Positions 34,001-41,400 of a stretch of 64,000 bases of DNA are shown piece after piece; the first letter of the stretch is position 1; each line of letters opens with the position of its first letter. The notes beneath the pieces are model-generated. The model ran no database searches. It had not been told where the DNA came from and saw only the letters and a program-made list of their open reading frames with translations. The position numbers were made by a program, and so were the translations under genes. The stretch is from positions 154,016 to 218,015 of the forward strand of contig JAEUTA010000003.1 in NCBI GenBank assembly GCA_016788205.1, written 5' to 3'. The stretch comes from Flavobacteriales bacterium (GTDB lineage Bacteria > Bacteroidota > Bacteroidia > Flavobacteriales_F > PHOS-HE28).

Positions 34001-34391
34001 GAGCGATCTCAACGCTTCCAACCCAACGGCCAACCCGACGATAACCACGTGGTTCGCGGTCACCGTAACTGCACCGAACGGCTGCACGGCCACGGATTCC
34101 GTTCTGGTCACCGTCGTTCCAACGGTGGTGATCCCCAACGGCTTCACGCCCAATGCGGATGGACGTAACGATACATGGGTGATCGACTTCATCGAATTGT
34201 TCCCGGATTGCGAAGTGGAGGTATACAATCGCTGGGGAGACCAGCTCTTCCGAAGTGTAGGATATAACCAGCCCTGGGATGGTAAGTACCGCGACGGCTT
34301 CGTTCCGGTAGGCACCTATTACTACGTGATCGAACTCAACGACGAACGATTCCCGGAACCGTACACCGGCCCGCTTACCGTGATCCGCTGA
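25032..34391 (+). CDS. Giant SprB-like repeat adhesin with T9SS type B sorting domain
   Basis: A 3119-residue surface protein. A GTG start gives a signal peptide ending GGDIVAQ. Residues about 20-260 form an N-terminal beta-rich domain (HWVGGNGSWNDALHWS). About 33 SprB-type repeats of 76-80 residues follow, each with C-x3-CDG, GGTxPYTYxW, GQGT, GLCAG and ITDxxGCD marks, so most carry four cysteines. Ig/PKD-like domains precede the C-terminal sorting domain (NGFTPNADGRNDTW, VEVYNRWGDQLF). SprB in Flavobacterium johnsoniae is the mobile gliding adhesin; here adhesion or gliding is inferred. Some repeats are arranged in larger four-unit blocks. Confidence 0.93.
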   Translation: MNRNHTPVKFLLLFLLSLVGGDIVAQTRHWVGGNGSWNDALHWSAVAGGQGGASVPRMTDDVFIAVSSAVRIDLVQSVSCRALHIDATHAAVHWEGPAKAVVNIAGAWSMRGDVQWNAQGPVRLGVRQEGVEVDTRGTSIAGDVVFDGSGSWSLISDLRTEGVLRFEEGTVMANGTQVTAQRMVFSGHGRERFIAGSAVVALEQAPDPVLIRDVVDVASSSLVVNGVLTPWGLPAGVLMEDRDINVCGTGAGQTPFTVNAQLITNFNGYGVRCRGGCGATVTASVTGGSGNFSFQWLGGGPPTATWTNACGGPQLVIVTDITQGISCPAQVNVTEPAPLGVIFFGQGTPPTCADACNGTRSALAIGGVTPHTYNWNNGAGSGSSFSNLCAGVNTLRITDANGCVRDTTFIFNILPIAPNLTFTPANCFGDCDGTATVAPSGGTGTYTITWTPTPAVQGASSLTNLCAGSYSVNVRDGNNCDSTVTFIIAQPPAITVTSSVTGASCATTCNGSATVTAGGTAGPYTYLWNPAPGGGQNTNAATGLCGGPYTVRITDTPTGCDTLITIIVPEPPPFAVVATVNDATCSNACDGTIALTVTGGTPGYTFLWSPVPATGQGTANVSGLCPGSHQVTVADVAGCDTVLVFTVLAPPPVVPTLTLAGASCAGVCDGTATATVTGGTSPYTYLWAPAPPVGQGTSSVSGLCDGPYTLTVTDAASCDTTINFIITEPPPIIITPTQTNVTCGTLCDGTASVAVAGGTPGYTYQWTPAPGAGQGTANATGLCAGTYNVLVTDANGCTLTQAFTILDAAPILISLQLAPASCNDVCDGSAGVIVTGGVAPYTYDWDPLPGAGQGTANVTGLCAQAYSLTIADAVGCDTTIAFTITAPPPIVPNAGRTDVTCAGACDGTITLAPTGGTGIFTYNWVPQPAVGQGTLAVSGLCAGDWSVTITSGGCDTTVTMTLTEPPALQADLVMTDASCAGICDGSATATVTGGAGPYAFTWAPPPAIGQGTATAEGLCAGPHTLTVTDANGCDTLLNFTISEPPPLLVTPTQTNVTCGALCDGTASVSVGGGTPGYTYLWTPVPANGQGTATATGLCAGAYAVLITDANGCTFTRSFTILGAVPLQISLQLTPASCADVCDGTAGVIVTGGVSPYNYLWAPLPGGGQGGANVTGLCAQAYTLTITDAVGCDSTISFTITAPPPIVPNPAQTDVTCAGGCNGTIVLAPAGGTGTYTYNWVPAPPLGQGTANAGGLCAGDWNVTITSGACDTTITITILAPPPIHATIAVTNVSCAGSCDGTADITASGGTPPLAYNWSPVPPVGQGTAHVEGLCPGSYSVTVSDAAGCDTLITFDVLAPGPIVPSLVTTPETCAGPCSGTASVSPSGGTGTIVVDWQPAPGGGQGTLNATGLCAGVNYQVTLTDGNGCDTTVAFIIDSSATIIPNSSSTPASCNGVCDGTATVGPTGGATPYTFLWSPPPPVGQGTPSASGLCAGTWEVTITDAGGCSIVAEVLITEPSAIVANAVVTDPLCAAVCDGTVVLNTTGGTGPYTYDWSPAPPNGQGTSTITGLCAGTWNVTITDALGCRASSSHTVVEPAPLTLSTSATPSECQVCIGTATATIGGGTGVLQVEWRNALNVIIGTAETVTDLCAGIYMVTVRDENGCTIQHAVPITDSDGEELTTVDGTTTCPNTCDGEASVNFTCNDAPCTITWTDANGVDLGSSSNILGGLCPGEYYVSVANASGCVTIDTATVVAPIVLTLNTSSTPVSCTGQCDGTATIGVVGGTPPFTFSWDPAPATGQGTPAATGLCAGVYTVTVGDGGGCETTAQVLITEPQPLVLFSSIIIDASCSGTCDGNITLLVTGGTAPYAYAWSPAPASGQGTSAAFGLCAGNVSVSITDANGCTLDRTFTVTEPQPLVVSVSTTQSTCPNCDGTATATVTGGTGPYTFSWMLGGTEVSTDQAPNGLCGGVYQLTVRDAFGCAALAVAQVQDSNAEVLVPVDGATLCANLCDGSVSVDFTCSAPACTTQWMDVDGNVIAQGTTVLNNLCAGTYTVQVTNANGCVSLADAVVSPSTTIIPNLSTTAASCAGACDGTATVGPVGGVAPYTFTWDPPPGGGVATPQATGLCAGVYTVLIEDASGCDTTVQVLILEPQPLDQQAAITDVSCSGACDGSVVVTPSGGTAPYTFFWDPLPSSGQGSNGAFDLCGGDHVLLLTDANGCTLERTWTVATPAPIDLSGGSISSECGVCNGEAFVSASGGTGTYTYLWTQNNSIFGTSDSLTALCAGFYQVLVTDGAGCPDSLLVPVQDLNGEVLTATGDTVSCPGVCDGNAQVVFNCGEPSCTVAWYDAFGTDLNQTTNGISSACAGDYLVMVTNGLGCISIDTATVASPEPIIPNLSTTPVSCFGTCDGTATVAPTGGVPPYQYTWTPAPLIGQGTPNADGLCAGVNEVSITDASGCTIVVPVLILSPDQLTADVALVPITCNGACDGSIVLTPQGGTGGYTFAWNPVPPSGQGNNAATDLCAGDWSVVITDANGCDTLITITLVDPPVLDAVLTTTNNACYGECDGTATVVITGGVPDYSIVWTDATGAVIAQDTVQVDGLCAGDLTVTITDANGCVRVVPFSITEGSAIDAALTFTGETCAGPCDGVASVVPTGGTGPYTILWSPEPGAGQGTGDVTGLCAGNYSVTISDALGCDTTYVFTIAPYTPIVDGATLSDVRCHGACDGSVLTSATGGIGVLSYQWSPVPPNGQGDASATQLCPGEYLLVIADGVGCDSSFAYTIEEPPALELSVDVITNASCADASDGAISITATGGMPSYTFEWTGPDAFSSAAEDITGIHPGAYQLVLNDANNCMLDTVITVDALTTVEAIAGADQQACSGTTVTLDGSASVGGTSYSWRDAQGVEVGTTPVVEVSGLPDGHNLFTLVVTDGPCSSTDQVSVTVLSLPIANAGVDQTIFLGGTVALGGSPTGPVGSLFLWTPDSLLSDLNASNPTANPTITTWFAVTVTAPNGCTATDSVLVTVVPTVVIPNGFTPNADGRNDTWVIDFIELFPDCEVEVYNRWGDQLFRSVGYNQPWDGKYRDGFVPVGTYYYVIELNDERFPEPYTGPLTVIR
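27225..29114 (+). repeat. Tandem four-unit super-repeat, 945-bp period, 2 copies, inside the SprB-like gene
   Basis: Four consecutive SprB units recur as a block: TCGTLCDG, SCNDVCDG, TCAGACDG, SCAGICDG and then TCGALCDG, SCADVCDG, TCAGGCNG, SCAGSCDG. Anchor codons are exactly 945 bases apart at two checked positions (27267 with 28212, 27495 with 28440), equal to 315 residues. Outer limits are approximate. This points to duplication of a whole block. Confidence 0.8.
29388..32246 (+). repeat. Second four-unit super-repeat, 951-954-bp period, 3 copies
   Basis: The equivalent Cys codon recurs at 29388, 30342, 31296 and 32247. Each block contains two ordinary units, a shortened unit (ECQVC, TCPNC, ECGVC) and a unit in which the GGT-PYTY part is replaced by a Cys-containing stretch (FTCNDAPC, FTCSAPAC, FNCGEPSC). 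The three copies keep this order. Confidence 0.82.
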
Positions 34392-34395
34392 TACC

Positions 34396-35316
34396 ATGAT
34401 CAACATGCGCCGCATACTTCACCTGATCATGGCCGCAACGGCCGCACAGGCCAGCGCTCAGCAGCTGCCGCAGTTGACGCAATACCAGTTCAACGATTAC
34501 GTGGTGAACCCGGCCGTCGCGGGGAGCCGCCCGTTCTTCGAACTGCGGACCGCCCATCGGTATCAGTGGGTGGGGATACAGGACGCGCCGCGCACCTTCA
34601 CGTTCAGCGGCTCCACACCCGTGGGCGAAAAGATGGGCCTTGGCGGTTATCTGTTCACCGACATCGTAGGTCCCACACGGCGTACCGGGGTGCAGTTCTC
34701 CTACGCCTACCACCTGAAGCTGACCCAGGACGTCAAACTCTCGCTCGCGGTTTCCGCTGGCTTGCTCCAGTTCCTTATCGATGGATCCAAGATCCAATTC
34801 CACGATCCGGGCGATCCAGTTATGGATGATCAATTGCGCGGCGACCTGCTGCCCGATGCCAAATTCGGCTTCTACCTCTATGGTCCGAAGTTCTGGTTCG
34901 GCGCAACAGCTCCCCAACTGCTGCGGAACAAGGTCTATTTCCTGGACGAGACCTCGGCGACACTCAGTCGCATGGAGGACCATTACTATGTGATGGGCGG
35001 ATATCGCCTCCCGGTAGGTGAAGATTGGCGGCTCGAGCCTTCATTCCTCGTGAAGTATACCAGCCCTGTTCCCCTGAAGCTGGACCTTACGGCCACAGTG
35101 CGCTACAAGGATACGTTCTGGATCGGGGCCGCATATCGCACCAATGATGCGTACAGTGCCATGGTGGGGTACTGGTTGAAGAAGACCTTCCAATTCGGAT
35201 ACTCCTACGATATCATCACGTCCAATCTTCAGAATTACAGCACCGGTACGCACGAGGTGATGCTGGCGATCACCCTGGCGAAACAGGCGACCGGGGCTCC
35301 TGCCACACAACCCTAG
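34396..35316 (+). CDS. PorP/SprF-family outer membrane protein, cassette 2
   Basis: A 306-residue barrel protein with a signal peptide ending QASAQ, LTQYQFNDYVVNPAVAGS and YQWVGIQDAPRTFTFS, and a C-terminal STGTHEVMLAITL strand. It begins 4 bases after the SprB-like gene, the same order as sprB-sprF, so it is the likely dedicated partner of that adhesin. ATG at 34405 is an alternative start. Confidence 0.92.
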   Translation: MINMRRILHLIMAATAAQASAQQLPQLTQYQFNDYVVNPAVAGSRPFFELRTAHRYQWVGIQDAPRTFTFSGSTPVGEKMGLGGYLFTDIVGPTRRTGVQFSYAYHLKLTQDVKLSLAVSAGLLQFLIDGSKIQFHDPGDPVMDDQLRGDLLPDAKFGFYLYGPKFWFGATAPQLLRNKVYFLDETSATLSRMEDHYYVMGGYRLPVGEDWRLEPSFLVKYTSPVPLKLDLTATVRYKDTFWIGAAYRTNDAYSAMVGYWLKKTFQFGYSYDIITSNLQNYSTGTHEVMLAITLAKQATGAPATQP

Positions 35317-35406
35317 TTCGCAGCGTGACAGTCAATGGCCAGTGGTCGTTTCGGTCCTGGACGTCGAATTTGGTCGATGGAACGGCTAGTGCCGTCGATC
35401 CGAACA

Positions 35407-35429
35407 CCACTCCATTGCTAATGGAGTGG
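35407..35429. other. Perfect 10-bp stem-loop upstream of the second giant gene
   Basis: CCACTCCATT-GCT-AATGGAGTGG is a perfect stem with a 3-base loop, 90 bases after the cassette 2 PorP stop and about 60 bases before the next start. No T-run follows on either strand. It could be a weak terminator, an mRNA-stabilising structure or a leader element. The rest of the 174-bp gap shows only a loose TAAATTGG promoter-like match at 35451. Confidence 0.45.
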
Positions 35430-35490
35430 CATAAAGAGCCGGAAGCCTCGTAAATTGGCCGTCCTCCTTACCGAGGCCAGTCCTTTCGAC

Positions 35491-38400
35491 GTGATCCCTA
35501 CTTTCCTTGTACGCTTCGCCCGGCTGTTCAAGCTGGTTGCCTTGTCTGCGGTGCTTGCCTGCGCGGTGGATGCTCTTCACGCTCAAACCTTCGTCATGGT
35601 CGATGGTGCCACCTGGGAGACCTGCACCGGAACCTTCTACGACAGTGGTGGCGCTGGAGGTAACTACGGCAATAGTGAGAGTATGACAGCTGTGCTCTGT
35701 CCGCCGGGTGGGGCAGGGTCGGGACCACTGTCCAGCATCACCTTCACGGCATGGAACGTGGATCTCACGGGCATTCTGGACAATTTGGTGATCCACAACG
35801 GAGCGAGCGCTTCCTCACCTGTGCTGGCAACTGGTTCAGGATTGAATTCGTTGTTGGGACAAACCTTCACCTCTTCGGACCCTAGTGGCTGTCTAACGTT
35901 CGTCTGGACGAGTGATCTTTTGCTGACGGGTGCAGGTTGGGCGGCTTCCATCAATACCGGACCCGATGCTGGTGGCAACGGGAGCGCTACCATATGCGCC
36001 AACGCCCCGGCCTTCAACCTGTTCGGCAGACTTACAGGTACGCCGGATGCCGGTGGCTCCTGGACGCTCGCAGGGCAACCGGTAAGCGGTACGTTCACCC
36101 CGGGTACCTCTGTTGCGGGTGTTTACACCTACGCGGTCGCAGCCGTGGCTCCGTGCTTGGATGCTTCGGCCACGGTGACGGTCACGGTGATCGCGCCTCC
36201 CAATGCCGGAACCAATGCAGCCCGGAGCGTGTGCAGTTCTGCTGCCCCGTTCGATCTATTCGCAGAACTGGGTGGAACTCCACAGGCCGGCGGTGCTTGG
36301 ACCGGCCCGGGCGGTGCTCCGGTCTCGTCCACTTTTACGCCCGGTACCTCCGCACAGGGCGTCCATACCTATACCGTTCTCGGCACCCCACCGTGCAGTA
36401 ATGCAACTGCCACGGTCACGGTTACCGTGGTGGCCGCACCCGATCCAGGAACCAGTGCCAACACCAGCGCGTGCAGCAATGGGTCATCATTCTCCATGAT
36501 ATCCCGACTGGGAGGTACGCCGCAGCCGGGTGGGACATGGACCGGCCCCGGTGGTGCCCATGGCGCCAATTTCGTTCCCGGTACCGATGCTGCGGGTGAC
36601 TATGTCTATGCGGTGTCCGGAACAGCTCCTTGTCCGGCGGGTACCGCAACGCTTTCCGTCACGGTACAGACCGCACCTAACGCAGGTACGAACGGCAGTA
36701 GGACCGTGTGCAGCACCGATGCGAATTTCGCCCTGCTCGGGCTTTTGGGTGGATCGCCGAATGGCGGAGGCACATGGACGGCCCCAGGTGGTGCGGCCTT
36801 TTCAGGGACTTTCATTCCAGGTACGAGCGTCGCTGGTGTGTATACCTACACGGTAGCGGGTATCGCGCCATGCACGAACGCCTCGGCTACGGTCACCGTC
36901 TCGGTGAACACCGCCCCGAACGCAGGCACCAATGCCTCGGTGACGCGCTGTTCCAACAACCCGGCGTTCAACCTTTTCGCACAACTCGGTGGCACTCCCG
37001 CTCCCGGGGGCGCTTGGACCGGCCCTGGCGGCGTAAGCGATGGAACATTCACCCCTGGTACCAGTGCACCGGGAGCATACACCTATACGGTGTCGGGCAC
37101 CGCGCCCTGTGCTAACGCGACCGCCGTGGTAACGGTGAACATCACCCAGGCACCCAACGCCGGAACTTCCAGCAACCACACCGCCTGTGCCACGGATGCC
37201 CCGTTCGGACTTTTCGCTTTGCTTGGCGGAGCGCCGAACCCCGGTGGTACTTGGACCGCTCCCGGAGGAGGTGCCAGCAACGGGACGTTCGCGCCAGGCA
37301 CATCGGTAGCTGGGGCTTACACCTACACCGTGATGGGGACAGCGCCATGCGCCAATGCCACCGCTGCGGTAACCGTTTCGGTGGTACAACCACCGAACCC
37401 CGGTACTAATGGCAGTATCACCGTTTGCAGTAATGGCCCTGTTGTGAACCTGTTCACCTTGCTGGGTGGATCCCCCGCATCAGGTGGTGCGTGGACCAGA
37501 CCGAACGGATCATCCCATACCGGAACATTGGATCCGTCCTTGGATCCGGCCGGTACTTACACGTATACGGTCACCGGCACTGCGCCCTGCTCGTCCGCTT
37601 CGAGCACCGTTCAGGTGGCCAAGGTCACTGCCCCGAACGCAGGTTCCAATGGCTCCATCACCGTGTGCAGTAACATGGCTCCGTTCCAACTGTTCACCGT
37701 GCTCGGCGGAACGCCCAGCGGCAGCGGCACCTGGCGAACGCCGACCAACGCTGCTTTCAACGGAACGTTCATTCCCGGGACCACCGCAGCTGGCACCTAC
37801 AAGTACATCGTGCCGGGAACGGCACCATGTGTGAACGATACAGCATTTGCAACGGTGGTGGTGAACCAGGCACCGAACGCAGGTACCAATGCAACGGTGA
37901 CGGTATGCAGTGATCAAGCGTCGTTCACCTTGATCTCTCGTTTGGGTGGAACTCCCAATGCTGGTGGTGCTTGGACCGGGCCGGGAGGAGGCTCTTTTCC
38001 GGGGACGTACCTGCCGGGCACCTCTACGCCGGGAGCGTATACGTACACGGTGGCAGGCGTGTCACCATGCCTTGCTGCGAGCGCTGTGGTCGCCATCACT
38101 GAACAGCGTCGGCCGGTGGCTGGTTCGAACGGGAGCTTCTCCAGTTGTTCCACGGATGCCCCTGTGGATCTTTTCGGTGAGCTCGGTGGAACTCCGGATG
38201 CAGGAGGTAGCTGGACCGCTCCAGGTGGTGGCAACGTCACCAGTGTGTTCTTCCCCGGCACGAGCCCGCAAGGCATCTACACGTATACCGTTGCGGCTTC
38301 GGCGCCATGCGTTGCCGCACTGGCCACTGTCACGGCCACGGTGAATCAAGCTCCAGATGCAGGGGATGATGCCACGGTTTCCATCTGCCCGGATGCGGGT

Positions 38401-41400
38401 GCGGTGAATCTTTTCGTCGCCCTCGGTGGCTCTCCTGATGCTGGAGGAACATGGACCGATGACGACGCTACCGGGCAGTTGAGCAATGGGGTATTCACGC
38501 CGACAGGTCTTCCCGCAGGGGATTATGATTTTACCTACACGGTAACAGGTAATGGGCAGTGCGGAGACGCAAGTGCGACAGTGCGTGTCACCATCGTTGC
38601 CGCTCTTGACGCAGGGTCCAACGGTACGCTCAATGTCTGTGGCTCCAACAATCTCGTGGATCTTTTCACAGGGCTTGGTGGCACTCCGCAGCAAGGAGGG
38701 GCCTGGTCCGACTTGTCCGGTACCGGCGGTCTTACGGGGCAATTCTTCAATGCCACGGTCGTCCCGGCCGGCACCTATTCGTTCCGGTATGAGCTGACGG
38801 GTTCGGCGTCGTGTATGTCCGATCAAGCGCAGGTGAACGTCACCGTTGTCGCCCCGCGGCGGCCTGGCACCAACGGAAGTATCACGGTTTGTAGCAACAG
38901 CGGAGCGTTCAACCTTTTCCCGCTTTTGGGTGGCAATCCACAGCCTGGAGGCACCTGGAGCCCTGGTAATGGACAGTATGATCCCGCGACACAGGCGCCG
39001 GCCATTTTCACCTACACATTGAACGGCACAGCTCCGTGCCCGAACGCGAGCGCAACGGTCACCGTGGCCGAAGTGAGCGCCCCTGTCGCAGGTACCAGCG
39101 CTTCGACCACCGTGTGCAGCAACGATGGCACGTTCAACATGACCTTGCGTCTGGGGGGGGCTCCGCAGCCGGGGAGTTGGTCGTTCGGTGGTGATCCGCA
39201 CGGGAATCTCTTCACCCCTGGCGTCGACCCTCCAGGGGTCTATGTCTACACGGTGCTCGGTAATTCGCCCTGCGGGTCTGCCATCGCAACGTTGACCGTT
39301 ACGGTGAACAACGCTCCGAACGCGGGGGCCAACGCAGACACGACGGTATGTTCCAACGGTCAATCGTTCTCCCTTTTCAGCCTTCTGGACGGCGGTGCCC
39401 AGACCGGAGGCACTTGGATGGGGCCGGGCGGTGTCCACAACGGATTCTACGTCCCGCTGAACGATGCCCCCGGGGATTATTTCTACACGGTTACCGGGTT
39501 GGCACCTTGTGCTCCGGATGTTGCCGTGGTGACCGTCTCTGAAAGCGAGGTCCCCAACGCTGGTAGCAGCGCATCGCTCGTGCTTTGTTCCAATGGCACG
39601 AGCGTGAACCTGGTCACTGCCCTGGGTGGTTCACCGAGCCTCACAGGAACATGGCGAGGCCCTTCGCCGAGCACCGCTGCGTTCAACGGCGTCTTCATCC
39701 CGGGTACCACTGCGCCCGGTACGTATACCTATACTGTCCTAGGTACTGCTCCTTGCTCCAACGCCTCGGCGTCGGTAACGGTCGCTGTTAACGCTCCGCC
39801 CAATGCAGGGACGAGCAGGTCAATCGTTGTTTGTAGCAGCGCCCCGGCTTTTGCGTTGGTGGATAGCCTCGGTGGTTCTCCAGCGCTGAACGGCACGTGG
39901 ACAACGCCCCCGCCGACCGGACCCTCCAGTGGCGTGTTCACTCCCGGCACCAGTGTGCCGGGTATCTATACGTACACGGTGGCCGGTACCGCCCCTTGTG
40001 CGAATGCGGTGACAACGGTGAGCGTAACGGTGAACCAACGAGCGAATGCGGGTAACGATGCCAACCTGAGCGTATGCAGCAGTGGTGGGGCGCAGGACAT
40101 GTTCGCCTTGTTGGGTGCCGGTGCACAGGGTGGTGGTGCATGGACCTATCAACCGACCGGTGCTGGCCATGGCAGTTCCTTCTTGCCGAACAGCGATGTC
40201 TCCGGTGTTTACGTGTATACCGTAGCTGGTCTTCCCGGCTGTGCGAGCGACGTGGCCCTCGTCTCCGTAACCCTGAACCAAGCTCCCAATGCGGGCTTCA
40301 ATGGCTTGATAACGGTCTGCGATGACAATACACCGTTCCAATTGGTGAACGTATTGAACGGATCGCCGCAGTTGAACGGGACATGGACCGATCCGACACC
40401 GGTAGCACATACCGGGATCTTCGTGCCGGGTACGAATGGGGCAGGGGTCTATACGTATACCGTTGCCGGTGCTGCACCCTGTCCCAATGCACAGGCCCAA
40501 GTCACCGTTTTCCAGAATGAACGGCCCTATGCTGGCGAGAACGGTGTGGCCTCCGTCTGTAGCAACAATGCGCCGTTCTCCCTGTTCGACCGGTTGAACA
40601 ACAACCCTGACCCCGGTGGGTCGTGGACCGGACCTTCCGGGCCTGTTGGCAGCATGTTCGATCCTGCTTCTTCGCAACCCGGCACCTACCAATACCGCAT
40701 CCAGGGTGTCGCGCCCTGTGCATCTGACTCAGCTACGGTCACGGTCTTCGTGAATCCCGCCCCGAATGCGGGTATCAGTACCGTTGCGCAGATCTGCTCC
40801 TCATCCGATCCGGTCGATCTGATCTCCCTGCTCGGAGGAACACCGGGGACGTCGGGGGCTTGGTCTTTCGGTGGGAATGCGCATGGCCCACAATTCGACC
40901 CTGCAACGGATGTGGGCGGCGCGTATGTGTATACGGCCGTCGGTACATCGCCGTGCGTGAATGCGGTGTCCCAGGTGCAGATCACCTTGGTCTCCGCCCC
41001 TAGTGCGGGCACGAACGGCAGCATCGCAGCTTGCATCGGTGATCCGGCGATCCAACTGGCAAGTGGTTTGGGAGGTTCTCCAACTTCCGGCGGTAGCTGG
41101 AGCGATGATGATGGTACAGGGGCGCTGTCCGGTGGGGTATTGAACGGTACCTCGCTTGCACCGGGCACGTATCACTTCACCTATACCGTGGCCGGCGCCG
41201 GGCCTTGTCCGGAAACTTCAGCCGTCGTTACGGTGGCTATCGCAGCCGACCTCGATGCGGGCGATGATGCGAGCATCAATGTATGTGAAAATGAGATCGT
41301 GGACCTTTTTGCACGCCTCGGTGGAACGCCCCAGCCCGGCGGGTACTGGGTGGATGTTGATGCTAGTGGCGCATTGATCGGTGGGGTCTTCAACGGGCCA

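Noticed and set aside
38062..39438. 458-codon minus-strand frame inside the CUB-repeat adhesin
   Set aside because: Periodic sequence that mirrors the plus-strand repeats; no independent start context or motif.
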